In this document: in pieces, positions 1-10,100 of the stretch
Numbering within the stretch: position 1 is the stretch's first letter
Layout of the letters: the number at the start of each line of letters is the position of its first letter
DNA from: a virus
Virus record (IMG/VR): IMGVR_UViG_3300034980_000289
Span: 1 to 59,737 of that record
Reading direction: 5' to 3' (one strand)
Length of the DNA stretch: 59,737 nt
Program-made: the position numbers and the translations under genes
Notes under the pieces: model-generated
What the model was told of the DNA's origin: nothing
Databases searched by the model: none
Seen by the model: only the letters and a program-made list of their open reading frames with translations

Positions 1-145
1 ATATAATAGATATCCAAAAGCAACACAAATAAGAGACTTATTATTCCAAAGAGATAAAGAAACAAAAAAAACATTAAAGAAAGTTATTGGATTAATAAGG
101 GAAAATATCCCCTCAGAGGACACAGATGATAAAACCCACAAGTTC
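1..145. repeat. Terminal direct repeat, left copy
   Basis: These 145 bases match 59593-59737 with one difference: position 19 is A here and the matching base at 59611 is G. Both codons (AAA and AAG) give lysine. The repeat shows that the contig closes on itself, either as an assembly overlap of a circular or permuted genome or as a short physical terminal redundancy. Confidence 0.97.
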
Positions 146-367
146 TTATGGGGGATAAAAGATATCGAGAATAAAGTCATATTGTGGGGTGTAAAAGTGT
201 ATGTAAGCGGCAGTATGCATCTATCAGCAAAGGGATTCGCTTTCTTAAGAGCGATTATTCAAAATCATGCTAAAGATAGAAAAGCATTAGAACGAGCCGA
301 GTTAAAAAAATTAGGTAAAACACCTAAATTACTTAAAATAAAAAGGAAGGAATTAGGTTATGATTAA
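1..367 (+). CDS. 3' part of a small zinc-motif protein gene (continues from 59564)
   Basis: The frame is open from base 2 to the TAA at 365-367. An internal TTG at 182 is not needed as a start, because the true 5' end lies at the other end of the window, where ATG 59564 begins a protein with a CPACGF motif. Joined across the repeat, the product is about 131 residues, with a Lys/Arg-rich C-terminus. One Cys-x2-Cys pair is visible and no second pair, so a full zinc finger is not proven. I do not recognise a family. The gene overlaps the next start by 8 bases. Confidence 0.8.
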   Translation, partial: YNRYPKATQIRDLLFQRDKETKKTLKKVIGLIRENIPSEDTDDKTHKFLWGIKDIENKVILWGVKVYVSGSMHLSAKGFAFLRAIIQNHAKDRKALERAELKKLGKTPKLLKIKRKELGYD

Positions 368-1136
368 TGAAGCAATGTTTCCAGTTAAAGAAGTACCAGC
401 TGTCGGACAGTTGTTTGGTGAAGGATTAAAAGAAAAAACTGGATATAAATTCATAGTAAGAGAAGATACTGGTGATGTTCTAAGTTGTATGACTGATGAA
501 TATAAACTAGTAACAAATGAGGAGCTACATTTAGCTGCCGATGAAACTTTAAGAAAGTGTGGAGCAATAGAGAGGGAAGTAAAAGTGTTAGGAGGTGGTA
601 AACGTACTATTATGAGGTATGTAATACCAAATGTTAAAGTAAAAATTTCAGGTAATGACATCGTCAATCCTGAGATTATGTTTAAGAATAGCTATGATGG
701 TTCATGGGAGATTGGTATCCAAGCAGGAGCATATCGTTTGGTATGTGCTAATGGCATGGTTATCGGAGTTGTTCTATCAAAAAAATCAAATAAACATTCA
801 GTATACAATCCTAGAATATCAGAGTTACCTGAATTAATTGCAGAGACTATTGAAACAACTGCAAACGTATTCAAAGATGATTTTGCATTAATGCTCGATA
901 CTAAGGTAGATAAAGACCATGTACAGAGCTTAATTGAGATGGTGCCGACTAATGTCATGGAACCGTTTGTTCAATACTTAATGGGTCATAAGCCTAGTAA
1001 TTATTGGGATTTAATAAACGCTGCTACATGGGTTAATACTCACCATATGAATAGAAATCATAATTCTACTCATACATTTGAATCTCGTATATTTCCAACC
1101 ATAAGTAAGTGGACTAATGAAAAAGCGAGAGCTTAA
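360..1136 (+). CDS. DUF932 family protein
   Basis: This 258-residue protein has the look of the DUF932 (phage/plasmid-like) family. Typical parts are the early 'MTDEYKLVTNEEL' segment (about residues 45-57), the central 'NSYDGSW' followed by 'RLVCANGMV' (about residues 110-137), and a helical C-terminal half with a conserved 'YWDLINAATWVNTH' stretch. The biochemical function of DUF932 is not settled; members are common in phage and plasmid early regions and next to recombination genes. ATG 360 lies just behind an AAGGAAGGA ribosome site and overlaps the preceding gene. The gene sits at the head of a block with a Dam methylase and a DnaB helicase. Confidence 0.85.
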   Translation: MINEAMFPVKEVPAVGQLFGEGLKEKTGYKFIVREDTGDVLSCMTDEYKLVTNEELHLAADETLRKCGAIEREVKVLGGGKRTIMRYVIPNVKVKISGNDIVNPEIMFKNSYDGSWEIGIQAGAYRLVCANGMVIGVVLSKKSNKHSVYNPRISELPELIAETIETTANVFKDDFALMLDTKVDKDHVQSLIEMVPTNVMEPFVQYLMGHKPSNYWDLINAATWVNTHHMNRNHNSTHTFESRIFPTISKWTNEKARA

Positions 1137-1302
1137 ACCTAAAAAGAACCCTAGTTCTGTTTACGATTGGAAAAATAGAAAAACCAGTTGGCCGTTCAAA
1201 GGAGATGTTGATGACCCTGAATATTTAAAAGCAAGGTCTAAACTTTTTCAAGAGAGCGGCAATGGCTGGTGGTGGGGTCAAAAGAAACCAGAGGAGGAAT
1301 AA
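1117..1302 (+). CDS. Small basic hypothetical protein
   Basis: This 61-residue protein is rich in Lys, Trp and Pro (GNGWWWGQKKPEEE near the end). It overlaps the DUF932 gene by 20 bases, and its stop (TAA 1300-1302) shares one base with the methylase start. The tight packing on both sides supports it as a real gene. I see no domain and do not recognise a family. Confidence 0.6.
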   Translation: MKKRELKPKKNPSSVYDWKNRKTSWPFKGDVDDPEYLKARSKLFQESGNGWWWGQKKPEEE

Positions 1303-2132
1303 TGAACATAGATTGCCCTGTCATAATACCTTATTATGGAGGTAAATACTATCTAAGTCAGAAGCTAGTTCCCATGATTCCAGCCCACGATAAATACATA
1401 GAAATGTTTGCTGGGGGTCTCTCAATGTTCTTTAGGAAAAAGAAAGTAGGGTGGAATGTAGTTAACGATTTAGATAAAAATGTAGTAAACTTATACACTG
1501 TTTTAGCTGAAAAATTTGATGAGTTTGTTCATCATATAGGCTGGTATGTTAAGAGCAGGAGTTTACATGAAATACTTAAAGAGTACATTAAAAGCACAAA
1601 AGTTGAAGTCATACCAGACGCTAAAAGAGCAGCTAGATATTACTATTTAATTCGTTGTTCATTTAATAATAATCCTCAAGGGACATTTAGTAAAAATTCA
1701 GCTGACTGGAATACCGATAACTTAATTGAAGATTTAAAGTATTCAAGAAAATATCTCAATGATGTTTTGATTGAAAATTTAGATTTTAGAGTCTTAGTGG
1801 ATAGGTATCCTCCTGGTGAAGGAGATTTTTGGTACTTAGACCCACCTTACATTGTGGCAGGAACTAGAAATGATTACTACATACACTCTCTTGTTGAACA
1901 AGACCATATTGACTTGCGTAACATTTGCAAAGTTATAGATGATAGTGGTGGTAATTTTATGGTAAGCTATGATGATAAACCTGAAGTCCATGAACTCTAT
2001 AAAGATTATGAAATAGAGGCTATCCCAGTAAAATACGCTGGTCAAACACAGAAAAGAGAATATAAAAACGAATTAGTAATAACTAATTATGAAAAAGTAG
2101 CTTATCAAGAAACCTTATTCAATGGAGGATAA
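1302..2132 (+). CDS. dam: DNA adenine N6-methyltransferase, Dam/D12 class
   Basis: The 276-residue product has the D12-class methylase layout: an N-terminal YYGGK (residues 10-14, the FxGxK motif), the SAM-binding EMFAGG (about residues 33-38), and the catalytic DPPY at residues 180-183. These enzymes transfer a methyl group from SAM to the N6 of adenine, often at GATC, and can shield phage DNA from restriction or mark replication. ATG 1302 is chosen over the in-frame GTG at 1269 because AGGAGG lies directly upstream. The gene is followed two bases later by the helicase. The target sequence cannot be read from the protein. Confidence 0.92.
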   Translation: MNIDCPVIIPYYGGKYYLSQKLVPMIPAHDKYIEMFAGGLSMFFRKKKVGWNVVNDLDKNVVNLYTVLAEKFDEFVHHIGWYVKSRSLHEILKEYIKSTKVEVIPDAKRAARYYYLIRCSFNNNPQGTFSKNSADWNTDNLIEDLKYSRKYLNDVLIENLDFRVLVDRYPPGEGDFWYLDPPYIVAGTRNDYYIHSLVEQDHIDLRNICKVIDDSGGNFMVSYDDKPEVHELYKDYEIEAIPVKYAGQTQKREYKNELVITNYEKVAYQETLFNGG

Positions 2133-2133
2133 T

Positions 2134-3450
2134 ATGAAAACAGATATCAAACTTCCCCCATGGGATGGTGAGGCAGAAGAATGTGTACTTGGTGCTATAC
2201 TATTAGGAGGATGGGATACATATGATACAGTTTCAGCAATCATACAAGATGATGAAGCTTTCTATGACCATTTGACTAAACATACTTGGAGAGCTATGGG
2301 AAGACTTAGAAGAGCTGAGCAAGTAATAGAACCTTTGTCACTGTTAAACGAAACCAAAAAGAAGAATAATGCTGTTACTGCATATTGGATGACTGGACTT
2401 CCCGATAAGGTTGTTGGAGCTTCAATGGCAAAACAGCATGCTAAGATGGTTTGGGAAAAATTCGTTCAACGACAAGTTGGGAAGACCGCTTACAAACTAT
2501 ATAACGCAAGTTTCTCTAGCATAGACACTACTCGTGCTATCTTAGAAGAACATGGCAGGTATGTAGATGACTTAAGGGCTCTCCTGCCTTCCAGGAATGG
2601 GGATATAGGTACGATAATTAAAGAGACAGTAGATAAGATTATTAAGGGTAACGCTATGATACCCTTTAATTTTAAACCATTAGATGAATTTTCAGGCGGA
2701 ATGACGCGAGGTGAAATAACCGTACTAGGCGGCAGACCAGGGCATGGCAAAACTACATTAGTAGTTAACCTTATTAGAAAATTAGTTGAAGATGGTAAGC
2801 GAGTGTTGCTATTCAATCGTGAAATGAGCAATACTGAAATGATGAGAAAAGTAATAGTAATGGAATCTAAAGACATAACATATAACGATGTAAGGCAAAA
2901 TGAGATTCCTAAAAAAGTAGAAGAAAAATTGTTAAACGGAGTTTCATCCACCGTGAGTGATAAATATGCCAATTTATTAATGTATGAAGATATACGTTCA
3001 TTGGAAGAATCCCTCGGTGAGATTACTAAGTTTAAACCAGATGTGATTATAGATGATTACATTCAGTTGATTTCAGTCGGGAGTGCTTCTTTAGAACGAA
3101 GATTCCAGTTGGAAAAGATTATGAATGATTATAAATGGATTTGTAAAAAGGAAAACTGTTCTGCTATCCTAGTAAGTCAGTTAAACAGAGAGATAGAAAG
3201 AAGGTTCGACCCAAAGCCTAAGCTTAGTGATTTTGCTGAAAGTGGAGTTATAGAACAGTGTGCTGAATCCGCGCTGTTCGTATACTATCCCTATCAGTAT
3301 GATGATGAAAAATTCAGTCCATATTCTATCAGCGTAATAGCTGCTAAATCTAGATATGGATTAACTGGAGAAAGCACTTTAGGTTTTAACGGGAATAAGT
3401 GTAGATTCTATAATACAGAATCGAAAGCTTTACTTGAATCTAAGAAGTGA
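2134..3450 (+). CDS. dnaB: DnaB-type replicative DNA helicase
   Basis: This 438-residue protein has an N-terminal DnaB-N-like helical domain (begins LPPWDGEAEECVLGAILLGG) and a RecA-fold ATPase. Walker A is GGRPGHGKTT at about residues 198-207, 'FNREMSNTEMM' follows as the DnaB H1a-type element, and the Walker B region is VIIDDYIQLI at about residues 303-312. SQLNREIERR fits the DnaB sensor motif. It should unwind the fork as a hexamer. GGAGG just before ATG 2134 favours this start over ATG 2122. No primase or polymerase is visible, so host DnaG and polymerase III probably complete the replisome. Confidence 0.93.
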   Translation: MKTDIKLPPWDGEAEECVLGAILLGGWDTYDTVSAIIQDDEAFYDHLTKHTWRAMGRLRRAEQVIEPLSLLNETKKKNNAVTAYWMTGLPDKVVGASMAKQHAKMVWEKFVQRQVGKTAYKLYNASFSSIDTTRAILEEHGRYVDDLRALLPSRNGDIGTIIKETVDKIIKGNAMIPFNFKPLDEFSGGMTRGEITVLGGRPGHGKTTLVVNLIRKLVEDGKRVLLFNREMSNTEMMRKVIVMESKDITYNDVRQNEIPKKVEEKLLNGVSSTVSDKYANLLMYEDIRSLEESLGEITKFKPDVIIDDYIQLISVGSASLERRFQLEKIMNDYKWICKKENCSAILVSQLNREIERRFDPKPKLSDFAESGVIEQCAESALFVYYPYQYDDEKFSPYSISVIAAKSRYGLTGESTLGFNGNKCRFYNTESKALLESKK

Positions 3451-3647
3451 TAATAAGCAAACACATCAGTTGCCGAGGTTGTAATTATCAACAACACGGT
3501 GACTGTTTGTGGTTTGCAAGACCTAAAAGTATACCTCATGAAGTATTCTCGAAAGGATGTAAGCATAGAGTGTCTAAAGTTGAATCAATACCTCATCACC
3601 CAGCTGTAGAAAGGATTGTAGACCTATTCCACGGCGAACTGATATAG
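3447..3647 (+). CDS. Small Cys/His-rich, possibly zinc-binding protein
   Basis: This 66-residue protein starts at GTG 3447, which overlaps the helicase stop as GTGA. It has Cys residues spaced as CRGC, then GDC, then KGCKH, a pattern suited to one metal site. It ends at TAG 3645-3647, overlapping the AUA that seems to start the resolvase. The family is not recognised. A frameshift fusion to the downstream resolvase is possible, because the resolvase frame is open back to 3584. Confidence 0.65.
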   Translation: MIISKHISCRGCNYQQHGDCLWFARPKSIPHEVFSKGCKHRVSKVESIPHHPAVERIVDLFHGELI

Positions 3648-4120
3648 CATACATAGGAATAGACCCTGGTTATAACGGTGGTATATCAGTTGTGTGGCCA
3701 GATAGAACTATTGATGCTTATAGATTCCCAGCTAAACTATACAAACTTCCTAAAATATTACTGTCTATTAAAAGCCATTGTCATGTAGGGGGATTTAAAG
3801 AATGTTGGATGATAGAAGATGTTCATGCATTAAGGGGTTCATCAGCTAAGGGAACTTTTACTTTTGGTAGAAATTTAGGTGTTTGGGAAGGTATCATGTC
3901 AACACTAAATATAAAGTGGATAAAGATTAGTCCTAAAGAGTGGCAAAAAGAATATAAATTAACAGTTCAAGGTAAAGAAAGAAAAAATAAATTAAAAATA
4001 TTCGCTCAAAGATATGTTAATAATTCTAAGAGTACGTTCAACGTTACATTTGCAACTGCAGATGCTATTTTAATTGCTAAATATTACAAAAGAAAGGGCT
4101 TTAGCTATGAAAAACTTTAA
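3644..4120 (+). CDS. RuvC-like Holliday-junction resolvase, apparent AUA start
   Basis: The frame reads AYIGIDPGYNGG near its N-terminus, the RNase-H-fold start of RuvC-type resolvases. The catalytic Asp is D7 if AUA 3644 is the start. WMIEDVHA carries the second acidic residue (E58), 'TFTFGRNLGVWEGIM' matches the phage RuvC-like signature, and ATADAILIAKY (D140) is the C-terminal acidic site. It should cut branched DNA before packaging or during recombination. No ATG, GTG or TTG lies between the upstream in-frame TGA (3581) and GTG 3692, and starting at 3692 would delete the catalytic Asp. AUA 3644 overlaps the previous stop as AUAG. Confidence 0.85.
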   Translation: MAYIGIDPGYNGGISVVWPDRTIDAYRFPAKLYKLPKILLSIKSHCHVGGFKECWMIEDVHALRGSSAKGTFTFGRNLGVWEGIMSTLNIKWIKISPKEWQKEYKLTVQGKERKNKLKIFAQRYVNNSKSTFNVTFATADAILIAKYYKRKGFSYEKL

Positions 4121-4289
4121 ATTAGGAAATAAATACACAGGGATTCATCTTACAAACAATATATTTTCAATAGGATTTTTCCCATTTGTATTATCATTCG
4201 CAGCTACACCTAGGTCAATAAGGATAAGTATAACATTTTTTAGTATTTGTCTTGATGTAGGAGTGTCAAGAACATTTAAATTTGAATGA
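4107..4289 (+). CDS. Small hydrophobic hypothetical protein
   Basis: The ORF gives 60 residues from ATG 4107, overlapping the resolvase stop by 14 bases. It is rich in Ile, Phe and Ser (FSIGFFPFVLSF, then ISITFFSICLDVGVSRTF), with one or two short hydrophobic stretches that could touch a membrane. It resembles small proteins I have seen in other phage early regions, but I cannot name a family. An antisense ORF across the same bases is less likely. Confidence 0.5.
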   Translation: MKNFKLGNKYTGIHLTNNIFSIGFFPFVLSFAATPRSIRISITFFSICLDVGVSRTFKFE

Positions 4290-4309
4290 TTATCTCCATT
4301 CAACAACGA

Positions 4310-4387
4310 GGGCGATACTTTGGCTCGCTGCAATACAAGGTTCGAATCCTTAACCTTAACCGATGACGGTAAATCGGGGTATTGCCC
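4310..4387 (+). ncRNA. Cloverleaf-like structured element between converging arms
   Basis: Bases 4310-4319 pair with 4378-4387 (10 bp, two G-U). Inside are 4360-4364/4373-4377 (5 bp), 4337-4340/4348-4351 (4 bp around a TTCGAAT loop) and a weak 4320-4322/4331-4333. The first 43 positions follow tRNA numbering, with the TTCGAAT loop in the anticodon position (CGA). However, the D-loop GG, a TTC-type T-loop and an encoded CCA are all missing. It is either a decayed or tRNA-mimicking RNA, or a structured junction where the two transcripts meet. Confidence 0.35.
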
Positions 4388-7156
4388 TTAATATTCTATT
4401 AAATTTTCATATTCAGTTCTAGATTTTTGTTTTTGTATAATATTAGATAGATTCTTCATTTTAGTCTTATTACCAGCTCTTGGGTCGTACATCTTATTCC
4501 CTTTAACTGGAGCACCAACCATTGACCTAAAGCCTTTATTAATCTTTTTAGTTGTTTCAGAAGGATATGCTTTAAATAAATGTCTTACCATATCATATCC
4601 TCTTCCCTCTACTATAGATGGTATTATCTTAGACTGTAATTGACCTGCCATTGTATTAATCTTATACCACCTAGATTCTGCCTCTTTATCTTTTGTCATT
4701 CTAGAATAATCAAGGTTGCCAAAGCTTATTTTATATAAGTCTGATTTTTCTCCATTTAATAACCCTGAAGCTTCAAAAGCATATCTAATGTCATCAGGCA
4801 ATGGCCCGAGGAACTCACCTACAATTCCTCTTGTTATTTTGTCAGCGTCATCTCTATCAACTATAGTTTCATGCAACCCTTTTATTTTTTCAATAGTATC
4901 ATTTTCATAAATATTATATGCATTAACATTAAATATTCCACTTAACAATCCAACCATAGCATATATAGCACCATATCTATAGTGATACATCATCTCAGGA
5001 GATGTCCAATCCCCGACCATAACAGATTCTTTCGCACCCCTTATCATTTTAGCTTGTGTAGATATTAATGAGTGAGGGTAGTGCATTAACATATTAAACC
5101 AAGAAGACACAGCTCCAGCTGCAACTTTTCCAGAATATATTGGATTACCAGCTGAATCTAATTCGCCAGGGACTCCTCTAATAAATTTTGATTTAGCATG
5201 TGGAGCATATTCATAAGCCCAACTATTAACTGCTTTAAGAGCAAAATTCTTAGCATCTTGCTCAACCATCTTAGGTGCTCTATTAGAACCAAATTGTCTT
5301 TCAAGACCCTTCATATAGTTACCATTATTAATCATAGTATCGTAATAGAGAGCCATAGACCTTCTGAACATATATCCTCTTTGCATATTTTCAGTAATTC
5401 TATGAAATACTAGAGACTTGTCAACAGTCCAATTCATTCCCTGCTTTAAAGCCTTGCCAACCCCAGACCCATCTTTATATTCAAAAGAGCCAGTGGCTTC
5501 ATTAAACTTAATATCTTGAACCTTTACTCCCTCAGATGGCAATAAACCTTGAGTGATTAATTCCCTAGCTCCCTCAGCCTCGTTAAAAGCGAAACCAGTT
5601 TCTTTTTCAGCCCTATCTACCATATCAGATAATTCTTTGCTTTGTAATGATTCCTTTGCACTTTTCATTGCCTTATGTCCAAAATAAGAATAATAGAACC
5701 CAGCGGATGCCAAGTTTCTAACAGAACCAGTAAACCCTAAACCCATAGTCCTAATAGCTGTTGTCGCCCCTATAGTATATGTTAAATCGTTTATCCATTT
5801 AGGTCTATCTGCATATCCTCTTGTAGACACAGTGTAAATATCTTCTAAATAATCAGACATGCTCTGAGTATAATCACCAGTTATTTTTTTATTTTTTGGA
5901 AGTTTTCTTAAAAATTTTGTATAACTTGATTTAAGTCTTTGTTGTTTATTAAATGTAATAACATCAAATCCATAAGTTCTCATCACTGCCAAAGGGTCTT
6001 GCTGATAATATAAATCTATATTTTCTAATCTTTTTTTAGAATGCTTATGTTGACCGAAGTCTTCAATTAAAGGCAATAAATCATTTATTTCCTTTTCACC
6101 AATTCTAGATTTCTTCGCATCATACTCAGTTATATTTCTTGCATATATAGAATCAACCTTTTTTCTTAGTGAGGCTAAATCTTCTATTATATATTGTGGA
6201 TAATATGCATCATTGTCTCGTATTGCCTTCTGAGCGTACTGTATTTTCTCAACCTGATTCTTCAGTCTATTATTAACCGTATAAGCTATATCCTTTCTAC
6301 TGGAAATTCCATTTGAGAGTAATATATTATCTATCAATGTATCTAAACTATTATCAAGAACCTGTCCCATCTCTTTAAAATATTCTTTAGAAACTTTAGC
6401 GGCTTTTACAACTCCATTATGATAATTAGCAGCTTTCTTTGTAAATGAACCATCAGAGTTAGAGGTTTGTATTAAATCTCTAAATTGACTAATAATAAGA
6501 CCGTCATCTGATTCCATCAATTGCTTAATCTTAGCCTCCAAAGAAGCTCTTTTGCCTTCTGTGGGAGCTGTAGACATATCTTGTTCTAACCTTGCTATGT
6601 CACTAGAAACCTTTATCATATTACTGCCAAATATACCAGCCTTAGCTATGTCTTTATAAGCACCCACCAAAGCAGAAGCGACAACCCTACCCCTATTTTT
6701 TACTTTTGCTATTTGATTTCTTTCATACGCAACTGCTCTATCTATATTTTCATAAAACTCAAGAGCTAGTGGGTCTCTTGAAACTATATCTTGAGGTACT
6801 CCAATAATATTTTCAAATGGATTAACAAATCCTTTCTTTCTTAACCTTACTTCATATTGGTCGATTTCCCTCGACAGTCTAGCAACTTCATGTTCTGATA
6901 ATATAAAATCTGGATGAAATCTCTTCATTGGATTAATTCTTGCTCTTAATATTTTATCTATCATCCTAAAAGAACCTCCAAAATCATGGCTATTTGAGGA
7001 TACCTCCATTGGCCCGTGAAACTCCTGTATAGCTTTACTACTATTCCACTTATTTTGAATTTTAGTTATATTGTCAAAATGCTTCTCATGATTTTTTTCC
7101 CCAAAGCTTTTCTCTCCAGGTGTCCCAATATGATTACATCCATTAATTAACGCCAT
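4388..7156 (-). CDS. Large internal virion (ejection) protein
   Basis: This 922-residue, mostly helical, charged protein is the last gene of the late arm. It has no recognisable enzyme motif. A Gly/Ala-rich hydrophobic part near residues 465-500 and another near 755-775 (YAMVGLLSGIF) could insert in a membrane. The position after the giant virion protein matches the last internal-core proteins of podoviruses, which are expelled into the host with the DNA. ATG 7156 lies 9 bases from the stop of the preceding gene. The role is inferred from position and size, not homology. Confidence 0.65.
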   Translation of the reverse strand: MALINGCNHIGTPGEKSFGEKNHEKHFDNITKIQNKWNSSKAIQEFHGPMEVSSNSHDFGGSFRMIDKILRARINPMKRFHPDFILSEHEVARLSREIDQYEVRLRKKGFVNPFENIIGVPQDIVSRDPLALEFYENIDRAVAYERNQIAKVKNRGRVVASALVGAYKDIAKAGIFGSNMIKVSSDIARLEQDMSTAPTEGKRASLEAKIKQLMESDDGLIISQFRDLIQTSNSDGSFTKKAANYHNGVVKAAKVSKEYFKEMGQVLDNSLDTLIDNILLSNGISSRKDIAYTVNNRLKNQVEKIQYAQKAIRDNDAYYPQYIIEDLASLRKKVDSIYARNITEYDAKKSRIGEKEINDLLPLIEDFGQHKHSKKRLENIDLYYQQDPLAVMRTYGFDVITFNKQQRLKSSYTKFLRKLPKNKKITGDYTQSMSDYLEDIYTVSTRGYADRPKWINDLTYTIGATTAIRTMGLGFTGSVRNLASAGFYYSYFGHKAMKSAKESLQSKELSDMVDRAEKETGFAFNEAEGARELITQGLLPSEGVKVQDIKFNEATGSFEYKDGSGVGKALKQGMNWTVDKSLVFHRITENMQRGYMFRRSMALYYDTMINNGNYMKGLERQFGSNRAPKMVEQDAKNFALKAVNSWAYEYAPHAKSKFIRGVPGELDSAGNPIYSGKVAAGAVSSWFNMLMHYPHSLISTQAKMIRGAKESVMVGDWTSPEMMYHYRYGAIYAMVGLLSGIFNVNAYNIYENDTIEKIKGLHETIVDRDDADKITRGIVGEFLGPLPDDIRYAFEASGLLNGEKSDLYKISFGNLDYSRMTKDKEAESRWYKINTMAGQLQSKIIPSIVEGRGYDMVRHLFKAYPSETTKKINKGFRSMVGAPVKGNKMYDPRAGNKTKMKNLSNIIQKQKSRTEYENLIEY

Positions 7157-7165
7157 AATATTTCC

Positions 7166-10100
7166 TTATTTACACCACGGTTTCTCAATAGTCCCTCTTT
7201 TCAAAAATCTTATAAAACCCCTGGCTCCCTCTGCGTTTTGGTACTCCACCCTGCTGGTTGGTACTATCATCCCTTGATTGTCAAAGAATTTTCTAATCAT
7301 TGGGTCAGTATAACCAACTAATGTTCCAGCCATATTAGCATCTTCAGTACTTAAAGCATTATATTCTGTGGAAAATCCCTTGTTATATAACTTTCTATCC
7401 ATTTCAAACTCAGCGCCTTCGCCTCTACTGGAAGCATTCCACTCTTCAACTATTCTACCAGTTAATCCTTTATCTCCTTCACTAACATATCCCATCCCAT
7501 TGTTATCCATCCACTCAAATAGTTCTGTGAATAACCTTCTATTTATTTTAAAGGTAGGAAAATCAATTCGTTTGCCACCTTCTACATTCACAGTGGTAAA
7601 TCCCTCAACGCTTCTTGGTGTTATTAAATATTTTACAACTTGCTCTACCATATCCTGGTCAAAGTCCTTGCCGTCAAAAGCCCACTCTCTCATATGAGCA
7701 TCTATAAGTCTCTGAGATTTTGTTTTAGCTCTTGTATAAATTTCCTTTCTTCTAGCCCTATTCTGGTTTACCAACTGATTGGCTTGGAAACCTTCTGCGT
7801 TTAATCCACCTATCAACATTTCAGATTTATCTATAAAATCTATTTCTGAGAAAGACTGGTTCTTATTACCCCTTACAATATCTCTAGCAGTCACATGGGC
7901 AGTAATCGCCATAAGTCCAAAGCTATGTCTTAAATCAGAATGTGTCATATCAGTAGGCATCAAAGGATTTCTTAACTCTATATAAGAGTATCCGTCATCT
8001 TTTTGATAATAACTCCATTTTGGCTTTATATTCCCAACAAATTGAAGTTTTTGTGAATCCATATCAGCTAGTCTATCAGCTGTCCCTCTATACTTCCAAA
8101 CATAAAGATTATATTTATCATTATTTGTCCTTACAGCAGTGCCATTCCCACTCTTAATAGACTTTCTATGCTTGTATGCATTAGGGTCTGTAACTATACT
8201 ATCCCATGCCTTATCTTTAATGTAGTTTAAAGCCTTTTGTGTCGAGCCAATTCTTCTCTCTAAAGCAAGTAATTTTTCTGAGTTAGGAGCGTATCTTTCA
8301 CCTTGATACCATCTGTCAAGAGACTTTAAAGCTTGTAATTCAGAGTTTAGAGCAGCTGCAACAGCTCCTCTTTTCTGAGCCTTCGAAACAGATACATCAA
8401 TTCTACTATCTAAAACAGATTCAAATTCAAGCATCGTATCCAAGTCGCCATTAGTTATACGTTCAACAATAGATGTTGTTGATAGATGACCATTTATCAA
8501 GGCCAAAGTTTCTATACTAGAGACCATTCTATCTGCGAAATCACCAACCTGCCTTCTCCATTCTCTAGGAACATTCCCCCAAACCTCATCTCTTGGGTTT
8601 AAGAAGCTTTTATTATTTAGTCTTCTTAGAATATAACCAGCTTGACCTAAATCTATTCTATCCGCCTGTACAGTCGTAGAATTTTGTTTTGTATAATTAA
8701 AATTAATTATTGGGTCTACATTAAAATTCTTTGGAAGACCTTCTCTAAATAATTCTCCTAAATTTTGTAATATTTTCTGCTTGTCTTTGCCTGTTTTGTT
8801 TAATACCTCTTTCAATCCAGGTAGTTGACCTTTACCAAAAAAGAGATGAATTGTATCAAGAGCTAAATCTTTATTACCCTTACCGCCATTTGCTGCTAAT
8901 GCTTTTTTAAAAACCCTATCAAATAAAACTCTATTCATTTCCCTAGAGTCGCCAAACAAACTTTGCAAATCACCATAAGCTTTCCTCATCTCTTTGTCAG
9001 TTGGCTGTCTACTACCACCCTCATCATAAACATCATTAAATAACTTTGAACCTTCCCTAACCATCTTCAGAGCTTCCTTAATAACCTCTCTTGATGCTAA
9101 CCCCCAATGAGCAGCAGGAGTATCTCCACCTTTACTCCAAAACAAACTATTATCTTTACCAACCAAGTAATGACTTAACTCAACATCGGTAGGTCTATCA
9201 CCAAACAACATAGCATTTAAAAGAGCCTCTCTACCCTCTTTTGCTATAGCATTTGTACCTTTATTAACATCCACAGAGCTTTGATTAAATATAAATTGTC
9301 TCATTACTGCATTAAATTTTCGAGACGCAGGGGAGTTCCCCTCAGCGTATGGAGTGTTGGCTATATCTAACATATTAAATGTTGTATATTTGGAATTGCC
9401 ATGTCTGTCCTTACCAACATATAGCTTTATAGACATCTGAGCATTGCTTAAATGAGTTAAAGCAGATTTAATTCCAATAGCAGAACCAACATTCATCTTT
9501 TGTTGTTCATACTGCCCCATATAGTCTCCCATACCAAACTTTTGAGTTGCCCCAGCTACGAAATTTTCATCAAGACCAAATAGATTAATAACTGGTGATT
9601 CTTTAGGCATTTGTCTATAGTCAGTAACTTTAGCAAAGTTTTTCATATTATTTGCCATAATATCTATACCCCTATCGAAGTTTAGATAGAATCTATCACC
9701 ATCGTTATCTCTTTGGAAACCAACCCTTTGGTCATAAGAATTTATTCTAACTATCTTACCATCGGTATGGTCAGCAGTCTTTTCTCCCATTTTACTTACT
9801 CGTAAGGTAGCCAAATCATAACCAACTCTAGGTATAGGATAACCTTCTATTGTTAATCCAAAATCAGCTTTCTTAAAAAGGTTACTCGAAACCCCAGCTT
9901 TTTTAAAAAGCATATGCCCCACTTTCTTAATAAAGCCTGCATCAGTAGACCTTCCTGCTATAACCTCTACCCATTTTTGTAGTTCACCGTATGTCTTTGG
10001 CCCGTTCATTCGTTCTCTTTTCGGTAAAGGTTTTCCTTTTTTGTCTACGCCTTCCCAAAGCTCTCTTAATCTAGTGTAAACTTTTAGAGCATCTTGATTT

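Noticed and set aside
182-367. Separate gene starting at TTG 182
   Set aside because: The frame is open to base 2 and continues from the other end of the contig, so this is only the end of a longer gene.
4336-4352. Canonical T-arm (AAGG TTCGAAT CCTT) suggesting a normal tRNA gene
   Set aside because: No 5' acceptor strand (TTAAGGT) pairs with the bases after it, and the closing stem around it puts this loop in the anticodon place. Kept only as a cloverleaf-like element.
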